Assembly (NCBI RefSeq): GCF_003425985.1
Contig: NZ_CP022985.1
Coordinates: 1,711,501 to 1,775,500, forward strand
Direction of reading: 5' to 3'
From: Mariniflexile sp. TRM1-10
Lineage (GTDB): Bacteria > Bacteroidota > Bacteroidia > Flavobacteriales > Flavobacteriaceae
Length of the DNA stretch: 64,000 nucleotides
Position numbers and translations under genes: made by a program. Shown in pieces: positions 8,705 through 17,563 of this stretch (positions are counted from its first letter, which is position 1; each line of letters begins with the position of its first letter). The notes beneath the pieces were generated by a model, which did not search any database, was not told the origin of the DNA, and worked only from the letters and a program-made list of their open reading frames with translations.

Positions 8705-9565
8705 TTAGCTGTTTTTAATGACATAAATTAATGAAGAAGCCTCTTTGGTTGTAACAGATTTGAAATTTGATAGCATGCCAACCCAAATGCCTTTAAAAAA
8801 ACTCATTTTTCCGTTTTTATACTTTTCAGAAAGAAAGCTTACATAAAACGCGTCAAAATACATGGGTTTTGTTTTTAGGACTTCCATTGAAACTTTCGAA
8901 ACCAATTTTGATATAGAAGTTTTATTAAAATGCCAAAGATGTCTGGGCACATCATAAGCCGCCCAAAACTCTTTATAATAATTTGCATCGTAACTTTTGT
9001 AATTTGGTACCGCAATAATTAATGTTCCGTCAGGCTTTAGCAATTTTTTAAAAATTTGAATGTGTTCTTCTAAATTTGGTAGATGTTCTAATACATGCCA
9101 AAGTGTTATCACATCAAAACTTTCTGGTTCAAATTTTGAAAGCTGTGTCGAATTAAAAACTGAATTGTCAGTTTTAATATTAGCTATTTCTCGAGCTTCC
9201 TTGTTTGGTTCAATTCCAGAAACAGTCCAGCTATTCTTTTTTGCCGTTAGCAAAAAATCGCCTGTGCCACACCCTACATCTAAAAGTGTTTTCTCTGTTG
9301 AAGAAAAGCTATTAATCAGTTTTAGTTTTTGCTTTAAAGACACTTTTCTAACCAAGTGATACACATTTTCAAAAAGATTCCTTTTAGAATCTGTATGCGA
9401 AATATAATCATCGCTTTTATAATAATCGGGCAATGTTTCGGATGATGGCTGTGGATGGGTTTCTAAAAAACCATATTCTGAATTTTCGAATAATTCAAAA
9501 TTCTCTCCAGAAACCGAATGGTCAATTACTTTTAGAAAAGGCGATGTTGTTGTTGCTTTTGCCAC
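8705..9565 (-). CDS. Class I SAM-dependent methyltransferase
   Basis: About 286 residues. Motif I, DVGCGTGDF (96-104), binds S-adenosylmethionine; the motif-II region SFDVITLWHVLEHLPN and post-motif LLKPDGTLIIAVPN are also clear. The N-terminal part (DHSVSGENFELFENSEYGFLETHPQP, then a YYKSDDYISHTD segment) matches a flavobacterial subgroup of unknown substrate. There is no ATG in a suitable place: the frame is open back to a TAG at about 9592, and the GTG at 9565 is the likeliest start. That puts the start 20 bp from the parS-like palindrome at 9586-9625, which lies over its promoter region. Confidence 0.8.
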   Translation of the reverse strand: MAKATTTSPFLKVIDHSVSGENFELFENSEYGFLETHPQPSSETLPDYYKSDDYISHTDSKRNLFENVYHLVRKVSLKQKLKLINSFSSTEKTLLDVGCGTGDFLLTAKKNSWTVSGIEPNKEAREIANIKTDNSVFNSTQLSKFEPESFDVITLWHVLEHLPNLEEHIQIFKKLLKPDGTLIIAVPNYKSYDANYYKEFWAAYDVPRHLWHFNKTSISKLVSKVSMEVLKTKPMYFDAFYVSFLSEKYKNGKMSFFKGIWVGMLSNFKSVTTKEASSLIYVIKNS

Positions 9566-9585
9566 TAATTCACGAATGTTTTTTA

Positions 9586-9625
9586 AAACTTTCTAAACGT
9601 TCCACGTGGAACGTTTAGAAAGTTT
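9586..9625. other. parS-like site inside a 40-bp perfect palindrome
   Basis: The core GTTCCACGTGGAAC (9599-9612) matches the parS consensus TGTTCCACGTGGAACA in 14 of 16 positions (outer T/A replaced by C/G). The symmetry extends perfectly to 20 bp on each side. parS is the binding site of the chromosome-partition protein ParB. Confidence 0.75.
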
Positions 9626-9714
9626 AATTATATAATTGCAGTTTTAATACATAACAAAAATTAAAGCGTATCACTCCGATGTATCATTTTATTCTAAAAA
9701 AGCGCTATAAAATA

Positions 9715-9935
9715 ACGTTTAGTTTGTCAGACTGAGCTTGTCGAAGTTCTATTACCTATGTTTCCTTCATATAGCTTCGACAGGCTCAGCTTGACAAGAT
9801 GTTCCTTAATGAGCTTCATTGTCAGACCGAACGTTTTGAGCTTTTCTAAAAAGCACTTCGACAGGCTCAGTGTGACACACTTATTTACTCTCTTACTTAG
9901 TTCCACTGTCAGACTGAGCTTGTCGAAGTCCTAAT
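9715..9935. repeat. Cluster of REP-like repeats with GCTTGTCGAAG / CTTCGACAGGCTCAG cores
   Basis: At least four copies, in both orientations, of a short sequence of the form gtcagactgagcttgtcgaag or its complement occur between 9727 and 9931, with variants (for example near 9820). Adjacent inverted copies can pair into long hairpins. Related copies occur at 49.61-49.71 kb and inside rnr at 28.78 kb. No gene is present in the 9.6-10.07 kb gap. Confidence 0.8.
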
Positions 9936-10071
9936 CTAAAAAACCTTTATTGGTATCCCTACCCAAGCTACGGTTTTGTCTTCAAAAAATACATTTCATT
10001 TTAGAGAATGTTCAAAATAAACTTCACTTTATCACATACTAAAATATAATTTTAAATCAACCAAACAAAGA

Positions 10072-11943
10072 TTACCTCCCCATGTAAACCAACAATACCG
10101 AAATATCATTAGGCGATACACCGCTAATTCTTGATGCCTGGGACACCGTTGTTGGTTGTATTTTTTTAAGTTTTTCACGTGCTTCAAAACTCATGGATTT
10201 AATCTGCGAATAATCGAAATTATCTGGGATTTTTACATATTCCAGTCTCGTTAACTTATCAGCGTTATTCTTCTCTTTAGAAATATATCCCGAATATTTT
10301 ACTTGAATCTCGGCTTGCTCAATAACTTCATTATCTAAATTATTGTCTTGAATATAGTCTTCAACTGCATCAAATTTTCGCATATCATCTATAGTGATAT
10401 TTGGTCTTGAAAATATTTTAAACATTTTATCAGACTGTCTAATTGGTGATGATTCTTTGGTTTCTAAAACTGGATTTGCATCTTCAGGTTTCACACTAGT
10501 ATCTGCAAAAAACTTAACAAACTTTTCTGCTTCTTCATGCTTCTGCTCCATTCTTTGCAAACGCTTTTCACTAGCCAAACCTATCTCAAAACCTTTAGGA
10601 GTTAATCGTAAATCGGCATTATCTTGACGCAACAATGTTCTATACTCTGCTCTGGATGTAAACATTCTATACGGTTCCTCTGTACCTTTAGTGATTAAAT
10701 CATCAATTAAAACACCTATATAAGCTTCGTCTCTTTTTAATATAAACGCTTCCTTTTCCTGAACTTTTAAACTCGCATTAATACCTGCCATCAAACCTTG
10801 GGACGCTGCTTCTTCATAACCCGTAGTACCGTTAATTTGACCAGCGAAATACAAACCTTCAACAAGCTTTGTTTCTAAAGTATGCTTTAATTGGGTTGGT
10901 GGGAAGTAATCATATTCAATAGCATAACCAGGTCTAAAAAACTTCACATTTTCAAAACCAACGACAGAACGCAACGCCTTAAATTGAACATCTTCTGGCA
11001 ACGATGTAGAAAACCCATTTACATAAACCTCACAGGTATTCCAGCCTTCTGGTTCTACAAATAATTGATGCCTGTCTTTATCTGCAAAACGGTTAATTTT
11101 ATCTTCTATAGACGGACAATATCGAGGTCCTAAACTTTTAATTCTACCATTAAACATGGGTGACCTATCGAACCCTTCACGAAGTAAATCGTGAACCAAT
11201 TCACTAGTGTATGTCATATGGCAAGAACGTTGTTTTTCTAATGGTTTTGTAATATCTAAATAAGAGAATTTCTCCGGGTTTTCATCTCCTGGTTGTTCAA
11301 TCATTTTAGAATAATCCAATGAACGTCCATCTACTCGTGGCGGTGTTCCTGTTTTCATTCTACCGGAATCAAAACCCAGACTTACTAATTGTTCCGTAAT
11401 TCCTGTTGCGGCTTTTTCCCCTGCTCTACCACCTCCAAAATTTTTATCACCTATATGAATCAAACCATTTAAAAAAGTGCCATTAGTCAACACAACAGAT
11501 TTAGATTTAATCTCAACTCCTAAAGATGTTTTCACACCAACAACCTTTCCATTCTCCATTAGCAATCCTGCTACCATTTCCTGATAAAAATCAAGATTGG
11601 GTGTGCCCTCCAAAAGCAATCGCCAATCTTCTGCAAAGCGCATCCGATCACTTTGAACCCTTGGACTCCACATAGCAGGGCCTTTAGATTTATTAAGCAT
11701 TTTGAATTGAATAGCAGATGTGTCAGACACAATACCACTATAACCACCCAACGCATCTATTTCCCGAACAATTTGCCCTTTGGCAATACCGCCCATAGCA
11801 GGGTTGCAAGACATTTGTGCAATGTTCTGCAGGTTCATTGTAATAAGCAATGTTTTACTTCCCATGTTGGCGGCTGCGGCTGCGGCTTCACTTCCGGCAT
11901 GTCCTGCACCAACAACTATAACATCATAAACATCATTAAACAT
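10072..11943 (-). CDS. mnmG: tRNA uridine-5-carboxymethylaminomethyl synthase MnmG (GidA)
   Basis: A full-length 623-residue FAD protein. The dinucleotide-binding GAGHAGSEA (12-20) starts the Rossmann fold; AQMSCNPAMGGIAKGQ, TGTFLNG, RMKTGTPPR, RPGYAIEYDYFPP and AGQINGTTGYEEAA are family signatures. The C-terminal helical domain (ending SRISGVSPNDISVLLVYMG) contacts MnmE. With MnmE it modifies the wobble uridine of several tRNAs (xnm5U34). A consensus parS site lies 18 bp upstream of the start. Confidence 0.98.
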   Translation of the reverse strand: MFNDVYDVIVVGAGHAGSEAAAAAANMGSKTLLITMNLQNIAQMSCNPAMGGIAKGQIVREIDALGGYSGIVSDTSAIQFKMLNKSKGPAMWSPRVQSDRMRFAEDWRLLLEGTPNLDFYQEMVAGLLMENGKVVGVKTSLGVEIKSKSVVLTNGTFLNGLIHIGDKNFGGGRAGEKAATGITEQLVSLGFDSGRMKTGTPPRVDGRSLDYSKMIEQPGDENPEKFSYLDITKPLEKQRSCHMTYTSELVHDLLREGFDRSPMFNGRIKSLGPRYCPSIEDKINRFADKDRHQLFVEPEGWNTCEVYVNGFSTSLPEDVQFKALRSVVGFENVKFFRPGYAIEYDYFPPTQLKHTLETKLVEGLYFAGQINGTTGYEEAASQGLMAGINASLKVQEKEAFILKRDEAYIGVLIDDLITKGTEEPYRMFTSRAEYRTLLRQDNADLRLTPKGFEIGLASEKRLQRMEQKHEEAEKFVKFFADTSVKPEDANPVLETKESSPIRQSDKMFKIFSRPNITIDDMRKFDAVEDYIQDNNLDNEVIEQAEIQVKYSGYISKEKNNADKLTRLEYVKIPDNFDYSQIKSMSFEAREKLKKIQPTTVSQASRISGVSPNDISVLLVYMGR

Positions 11944-11960
11944 AACTTCATTTATTAAAT

Positions 11961-11976
11961 TGTTCCACGTGGAACA
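11961..11976. other. parS site (16/16 match to consensus)
   Basis: TGTTCCACGTGGAACA is identical to the consensus ParB-binding parS sequence and lies between mnmG and ybeY. Together with the second site 2.4 kb away this marks the region as probably origin-proximal. Confidence 0.88.
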
Positions 11977-12027
11977 TTAATCAATTTTGATTTTTGAGTT
12001 TGCAAATATACGCTGATTTGTTGAATA

Positions 12028-12438
12028 TCAAACAAGTTGATTTAAGTAGTGGTTTTCTTTTTCTCGCATCAGCTTCGCATCACTATCGGTCTTGTCCTTG
12101 TAGCCACAATAATGTAACACGCCGTGAACCATCACGCGCTGTAGTTCTTCATTAACTGACACGTTGAAATCATTGGCATTATCTTCCACTCTTTCTACAG
12201 ATATAAAAATATCTCCCTGTATATTTTTTCCGACCGAATAATCAAAGCTGATAATATCGGTTAGGGTATCGTGATTAAGAAACTCTACATTCAATTTATG
12301 CAAATAAGCATCGTCACAAAAGATATAATTGACCTCTTCAAGTTGACATCCTTCCTCGGAAATAACCCCTTCAATCCATTCAGATAATTGCTTCTCATTG
12401 TCTAATGAAAATACAGTTTCGTAATTAAAATTAATCAT
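12028..12438 (-). CDS. ybeY: Endoribonuclease YbeY (rRNA maturation)
   Basis: A 136-residue UPF0054 protein. It contains LNHDTLTDIISFDY and the metal motif region HGVLHYCGYKDKTDSD (105-120): His105 and His109 are present, but the usual third ligand of HGxLHLxGYDH is not His; the sequence reads GYKDKT, a variant I associate with Bacteroidota YbeY, so an Asp may serve instead. YbeY acts in 16S rRNA 3' maturation and ribosome quality control. The ATG overlaps the last 8 bp of the upstream DUF4175 gene, so translation is likely coupled. Confidence 0.93.
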   Translation of the reverse strand: MINFNYETVFSLDNEKQLSEWIEGVISEEGCQLEEVNYIFCDDAYLHKLNVEFLNHDTLTDIISFDYSVGKNIQGDIFISVERVEDNANDFNVSVNEELQRVMVHGVLHYCGYKDKTDSDAKLMREKENHYLNQLV

Positions 12439-15400
12439 CGTTTTGTTTAAAATACTCTTGAACTTTCTTTTTGTAAACTGGCTGCAAAGGTAGTATTTGT
12501 TTATTCAATATTTCAGTCGTATTAAAATATTGCTTAGCTGTTGGAATTTGATTGTTGGGATTGTTGCTATAATCATCCTTATTGGTTTTGGACTCTCTCT
12601 TATTATCCTCTCCTTGCTGGAACGTAGCGTTCTCCATCTTCATTAATTGATGTTTTAAATCCAACATTTTTTGAAGGGTTTGATTGGTAAATCCTTTGTT
12701 CAATAAATCCAATTCAACTTCTTCCATCTTTCTAATTAATGAAGAAGCGTTACCCGATTTGCCTTCTTTGGCAAGTTTGTCTTCCAACGCATTTCTTAAC
12801 GCTTGTTGTTGCTGGTAAATTTGATATAACAAGCCATTCATGTCTTCACTGTTGCCTTCTCCTTCACCTCCACTTTTGCTGCCGTTTTTATCATTCCCTT
12901 GCTTCTTGCCATTTTTTCCTTTGTCTCCTTCTTTTCCTTTATTACCTTCTTTTTGCCCTTCTCCTTCATCTTTTGGCTTTCCTTCCTTGCCTTTTTTCAT
13001 GCCTTCCTCCATCATTTTATTAAGCTGTTCCTGACTCATAATAACATCTGGAAGTTGCATATCGCCTTCGCTGCCTTGTCCCATAGACATACTCAGGTTT
13101 TCTTGCATGTTATCTAAAACATCACTTAAGAAATTTGCCAAATTATTAGCCGCAGTGATGGTGAATTGTTGATTGGAAACACCTTTGTATTTTTGATTTT
13201 CGGCAAATAACTCTAAAGCTTTATCTATGTTATAATACACCTCTGTGATTTGCTTATTAACCTCTTCGGAAAGTTTAGGTTGTCGAAGCGACAAGGAAAA
13301 CAAACTATCATCTACATGCTCGAAATGTTGTCTTAAACTATTTTGTTTTTTTAGAAGTGACGCATACTGATTGTGGTTCTCTTCAATGGTTTGAAAACGC
13401 TTCATTAGCTTTTCTTGATCGAATGAGAAAAGCACTAAATTATCCAAAATTTGTCTTAACATTTCAACGTCTTCTTGCAATTGTTCCCCACCACCTGCTT
13501 GCATAGCACTTTGCATTTGTTGGCTTAACTTCTTCATTTTTTGAGCAGCTTTCTTCTGACTCTTCTGAGCATTTTTTTGATTTTGGCTCTTGTCTGGGGC
13601 TTGCTCCTTTTTCTCTAATTCCTCAGATGCCTTTTGTTGCTCTTTCTTAATGTCATTCTCTTCTAACTTATCTTGGGGAATCTCAATGGGCTTTTTTAAT
13701 TCTTTGCCTTCTTTCTTTAAATCATCTAACTGCTTTTGAAATTCTTCAAAGCTTTTATTTAATTCATCTTGCTTTTCCTTTGTGTTTTTCTCTTCAGATT
13801 GATTAGATAATTTCTCTTGTTCGTTAGCAAGTTTTTCTAAATCATCTTTAAGTTTGTCTAACTTTTTCTCAACGTAAAAACGCTTAGTTAATTCTAATAA
13901 CTGCTCTAGACTACGTTTCTTGTTTTTGTTTTGTTTTGCTAACTCATCCAACTTTTGGGTGAGTTCTTCTTTGTTAATTTTATCTTGAAGTTTTTGTAAT
14001 TCTTCTAAAAGCTTTTCATCTTGTTTTAGTTGTTCTTCATTTTCACCTAAACGCTTTTTTAAATCTTCTTTAAATGTATTTTCTTCTTTATTTTCTTTTT
14101 GAAAATCTTCTAAATTATCTTTAAGTTTTTTGTTGAAATTTTTCATCATTTCATCTTGCTGCTTTTGGCGCTGTAAAAATGATTCTAGTTTCTTTTTATC
14201 ATTAAAATTAAGGTTCGACTTTTCTTTTTGCGTTTTAGATAATTGTTCTAATTGCTTCTCTTGCTCATCAAATTTCTTTAACGATTTATTCAAATCTTTA
14301 ATGGATTCACTCTGTGCATTCAATTGTTTTGTGACTTCTTCCTCTTTAGTACGCTTTCTATAACTAAAAATATTACTTTTGGCACTTTTATACTTGTTAA
14401 CTTCATCATTATCAAATACTTGAAAGTATAATTCATAAGAAATACCTGCCTCTATGCTTAAGTTGTTAGGAAATGCTGTGATAAACTCTGCTACATTGGA
14501 ATTCGTTATGGAAATTGTTTCGGCTTTCTTTTTCGATTCGTCTTCAGTAGGATAATAAACTAACTGTAATTTACTAAAACCGTAATCGTCGCTTATTCGC
14601 CCATAGAAATAAAGTGTTTGCAAATCCAAACTATCTGTTTTTACTTTTAGATTGATGTTTGGAAATTCATCTTTAACAACATTCAAATTAAACGCTAAGG
14701 TTTCGTAATCTTTAAGGTTTTTGTTACTGGTACTAAGGCTATAGGCTAAATTATTATACACACGTTTGGAAGTTTCAAAAAGATTTTCTTTAACAGATGA
14801 AAAATGAATGGTGTCTTTAGCAAATAACTGAACCTTATCGGTCGATTTTGTATTAAGTCGCCATGTAATATGGGTGCCTTCTGGAACAACAGCATTTCCT
14901 GTACTTTTTAAAGTTTCATCTTTCTTTTTCGTGTAATTTGGATAATCTAACAACATTTCGAAACTTAACAATGAAGGAACTTCAACAACATCAACGGTGT
15001 AAGGTTTGGAAGTGACATTGTTGGAGCTTAGTTGAAATTCGATTGGTTCTTTAGGTTGTGGAAACACATATTCAAACGCTCCTATTCCTGTTTGCTTTAA
15101 AAAATAGGTTTCATTGTTATAACGTATTTCAGCGTTTTCCGGAATAACATCGCCTGCTGTTTTAACTATCAATTTGAAGTCTTTGTTTTCTATGGCATTT
15201 AAATGGTCATTAACCACAAAAAACTGAAACGGTGCGGGTGGTTCGTATGCCGTTTTAAAGTGTACCACACGATCTAAACTATGACTAAACCAATCGGTTT
15301 TACCAAATAGAAAAGTCAACAAAAGGATTAGAACAGGAATGGCAGCATATTTTAAATACTGAACATTCTTCTTAAAATTTATAGCAAGCTTAAAAGGAAT

Positions 15401-15814
15401 CGGGCTTAACTCTAAAGATTTTTGTTCGATGCTTGCTAGAAGTAATTCAGATTGAGCTGGGTTTTGATGTAATTGCAATACATTCAACAACTTATCATTC
15501 ACTTCGGGAAAATGCTGCCCTATTATCCTTGAAGCGTCTTCATAATTTATCCCCTTTTGAAGTTTAAAAAGCTTCGCTAACGGCATAAAAATAAACTTGG
15601 CAAACAACGCCAGTTCAACCAAAACAAATAGCCAAAACAAGATGGTTCTTGCTGATGTATTAAGCCACAAAACATGTTCAACAAACAAAGTGAATAAAAA
15701 ATATAAAACTCCGATAGCGAAAAATAAAATAGTGCCTTTAAGCAATTCATTGGTGTAATAACGCCTAATAAAAGCCTCTAGTTTGGTCTGTATGTTTTTA
15801 AAACTGCTTTGCAT
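12431..15814 (-). CDS. DUF4175 family large membrane protein with long coiled coil
   Basis: An 1127-residue protein. The N-terminus has two membrane helices (about 25-45 and 55-78) and a third near 150-172, followed by beta-rich segments, then a very long Lys/Glu/Gln coiled coil (about 490-830), and a low-complexity Gly/Lys/Glu-rich stretch (about 960-1020) before a helical end. This is the DUF4175 family of Bacteroidota; function is not known. The plus-strand frames seen opposite the coiled coil are shadows. It heads a unit with ybeY, with which it overlaps by 8 bp, and diverges from gltX. Confidence 0.85.
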   Translation of the reverse strand: MQSSFKNIQTKLEAFIRRYYTNELLKGTILFFAIGVLYFLFTLFVEHVLWLNTSARTILFWLFVLVELALFAKFIFMPLAKLFKLQKGINYEDASRIIGQHFPEVNDKLLNVLQLHQNPAQSELLLASIEQKSLELSPIPFKLAINFKKNVQYLKYAAIPVLILLLTFLFGKTDWFSHSLDRVVHFKTAYEPPAPFQFFVVNDHLNAIENKDFKLIVKTAGDVIPENAEIRYNNETYFLKQTGIGAFEYVFPQPKEPIEFQLSSNNVTSKPYTVDVVEVPSLLSFEMLLDYPNYTKKKDETLKSTGNAVVPEGTHITWRLNTKSTDKVQLFAKDTIHFSSVKENLFETSKRVYNNLAYSLSTSNKNLKDYETLAFNLNVVKDEFPNINLKVKTDSLDLQTLYFYGRISDDYGFSKLQLVYYPTEDESKKKAETISITNSNVAEFITAFPNNLSIEAGISYELYFQVFDNDEVNKYKSAKSNIFSYRKRTKEEEVTKQLNAQSESIKDLNKSLKKFDEQEKQLEQLSKTQKEKSNLNFNDKKKLESFLQRQKQQDEMMKNFNKKLKDNLEDFQKENKEENTFKEDLKKRLGENEEQLKQDEKLLEELQKLQDKINKEELTQKLDELAKQNKNKKRSLEQLLELTKRFYVEKKLDKLKDDLEKLANEQEKLSNQSEEKNTKEKQDELNKSFEEFQKQLDDLKKEGKELKKPIEIPQDKLEENDIKKEQQKASEELEKKEQAPDKSQNQKNAQKSQKKAAQKMKKLSQQMQSAMQAGGGEQLQEDVEMLRQILDNLVLFSFDQEKLMKRFQTIEENHNQYASLLKKQNSLRQHFEHVDDSLFSLSLRQPKLSEEVNKQITEVYYNIDKALELFAENQKYKGVSNQQFTITAANNLANFLSDVLDNMQENLSMSMGQGSEGDMQLPDVIMSQEQLNKMMEEGMKKGKEGKPKDEGEGQKEGNKGKEGDKGKNGKKQGNDKNGSKSGGEGEGNSEDMNGLLYQIYQQQQALRNALEDKLAKEGKSGNASSLIRKMEEVELDLLNKGFTNQTLQKMLDLKHQLMKMENATFQQGEDNKRESKTNKDDYSNNPNNQIPTAKQYFNTTEILNKQILPLQPVYKKKVQEYFKQNDD

Positions 15815-15879
15815 CTCTATAATTAACTTACTAAACTACAATTTTATTTAGTACAGTGTTTATAATAATGTGTTAATTG

Positions 15880-15887
15880 TATCTTTG
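15880..15887 (+). promoter_or_regulatory. Probable -7 box of gltX (TATCTTTG)
   Basis: TATCTTTG fits TAnnTTTG and lies 17 bp before the gltX start, in the divergent gap to the DUF4175 gene. A clear TTG -33 element is not seen. Confidence 0.5.
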
Positions 15888-15904
15888 CCACAAATTTACA
15901 AAAC

Positions 15905-17416
15905 ATGACCAAAAAAGTTCGTGTGCGTTTTGCACCTAGCCCAACAGGACCACTACATATTGGTGGTGTTCGTACGGCGTTATTCAACTATTTATTTGCT
16001 AAAAAACATCAGGGTACTTTTATTTTAAGAATTGAAGATACTGATCAAAATCGTTATGTTGAAGGTGCCGAACAATACATTATTGATGCCTTAAACTGGT
16101 GTGGAATTCCTTTTGATGAAGGACCAAATAAAAACGAAACCTTTGGTCCTTACCGACAAAGCGAACGTAAACATTTGTACAAACAATATGCCGATAAACT
16201 GATTGCTAGTGGGAATGCTTATTATGCTTTTGATACTGCTGAAGCTTTGGATTATCATAGAAAAGATCATGAAGCTAAAGGAAAAACTTTTATTTACAAC
16301 TGGCATAACCGCTTAAAATTAAGCAATTCGTTATCGCTTAGTTCAGAAGACGTACAGGCAAAGTTAGATGCGGGCGATGATTATGTGATACGTTTTAAAT
16401 CTCCACAAGACGAAACTTTACACTTAATGGATATTATTCGAGGTGATATTAAAATTGATACGAATATTTTAGATGATAAGGTGCTGTTTAAAAGCGATGG
16501 CATGCCAACCTACCATTTAGCGAATATTGTTGACGACCATTTAATGGAAATCACCCACGTCATTCGTGGTGAAGAATGGCTGCCGTCTTTGGCGTTGCAT
16601 TATCAACTATACAAAGCTTTTGGTTGGGAAACACCGGAGTTTGCACACTTACCGCTTATTTTAAAACCTACCGGAAAAGGTAAATTAAGCAAACGTGATG
16701 GTGATAAATTAGGGTTTCCTGTGTTCCCTTTAAAATGGACAGACCCAACAACCCATGAAGTTTCTAGAGGTTATAAAGAAGATGGTTACTTCCCAGATGC
16801 TATGATTAATTTCTTGGCTTTTTTAGGCTGGAATCCTGGAACAGAACAAGAAATTTTTAATTTAGATGAATTAGTTTCTGCTTTTGAATTAGAACGTGTT
16901 CATAAAGCTGGCGCGCGTTTTGACCCCGATAAAATTAAATGGTTTAACCATCATTATATGCAAGAAGAGGCTAATGATGATTTAGCTGAAGCTTTCAAAA
17001 AGCAACATACTGAATTGAAGGAAATTGATGTAAACTACATTTCTCTTGTCGTTGGAATAATTAAAGAACGGGCTACGTTTATATCTGATTTTTGGGAGTT
17101 AAGTTCCTTCTTTTTTACGGCACCAACCTCGTATGATGAAAAGGCCTTTAAAAAAGCGCTTAAAGACGATACTAAAGACATTATGACTCATGTTATATCT
17201 ATTATAAATACCATTGAAGATTTTACTGTAGAAAACCTTCAAACAAACATAAAAGGTTGGATAACCTCTAATGATATTAGCTTTGGAAAAGTTATGATGC
17301 CATTGCGTTTAGCATTAGTAGGCGCTTTACAAGGCCCTGATGTGTTTGATATTATGTATATGATTGGAAAGAATGAAACGGTTAAACGTATTGAGAATAT
17401 TGTAAAAACATTATAA
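15905..17416 (+). CDS. gltX: Glutamate--tRNA ligase
   Basis: A 503-residue class I aminoacyl-tRNA synthetase that charges tRNA-Glu. The HIGH motif reads PTGPLHIGG (13-21) and the KMSKS motif reads KLSKRDG near residue 260. Also visible are RIEDTDQNRYVEG, the GEEWLPSLALHYQL segment and a helical anticodon-binding C-terminus. The start fits the family exactly (MTKKVRVRFAPSPTG). The Asp/Glu-specific RFAPSPTGPLHIGGVRTALFNYL start separates it from GlnS, which is encoded separately at 23.6-25.6 kb, so the organism charges tRNA-Gln directly. Confidence 0.98.
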   Translation: MTKKVRVRFAPSPTGPLHIGGVRTALFNYLFAKKHQGTFILRIEDTDQNRYVEGAEQYIIDALNWCGIPFDEGPNKNETFGPYRQSERKHLYKQYADKLIASGNAYYAFDTAEALDYHRKDHEAKGKTFIYNWHNRLKLSNSLSLSSEDVQAKLDAGDDYVIRFKSPQDETLHLMDIIRGDIKIDTNILDDKVLFKSDGMPTYHLANIVDDHLMEITHVIRGEEWLPSLALHYQLYKAFGWETPEFAHLPLILKPTGKGKLSKRDGDKLGFPVFPLKWTDPTTHEVSRGYKEDGYFPDAMINFLAFLGWNPGTEQEIFNLDELVSAFELERVHKAGARFDPDKIKWFNHHYMQEEANDDLAEAFKKQHTELKEIDVNYISLVVGIIKERATFISDFWELSSFFFTAPTSYDEKAFKKALKDDTKDIMTHVISIINTIEDFTVENLQTNIKGWITSNDISFGKVMMPLRLALVGALQGPDVFDIMYMIGKNETVKRIENIVKTL

Positions 17417-17452
17417 TTATAACCTTAATATAATGTTTTTACAAAGCCTTTT

Positions 17453-17477
17453 CATAGTAATATATGGAGGTTTTTTT
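17453..17477 (+). terminator. Possible terminator after gltX
   Basis: An imperfect stem (cctt..cata with tatggagg) is followed by seven T. Position 35 bp after the gltX stop fits, the stem is weak. Confidence 0.4.
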
Positions 17478-17563
17478 ATTAAAGCTAATTGATTTATTAA
17501 AAAAAATAGCTTCGCTAAATTATTACTTTATTTAATCAAACATTAAAACATAACTAATTTCTC

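Noticed and set aside
9586..9625. Palindrome as an ordinary terminator or operator of the methyltransferase gene
   Set aside because: The core is the parS consensus and a second consensus site lies 2.4 kb away, so ParB binding is the better explanation; a secondary role is not excluded.
9715..9935. CRISPR array
   Set aside because: Copies are in both orientations, unevenly spaced and part of a dispersed REP-like repeat; no cas genes.
12739..13117. Plus-strand frames rich in Leu, Phe and Ser opposite DUF4175
   Set aside because: Shadow frames of the Lys/Glu/Gln coiled coil on the other strand.
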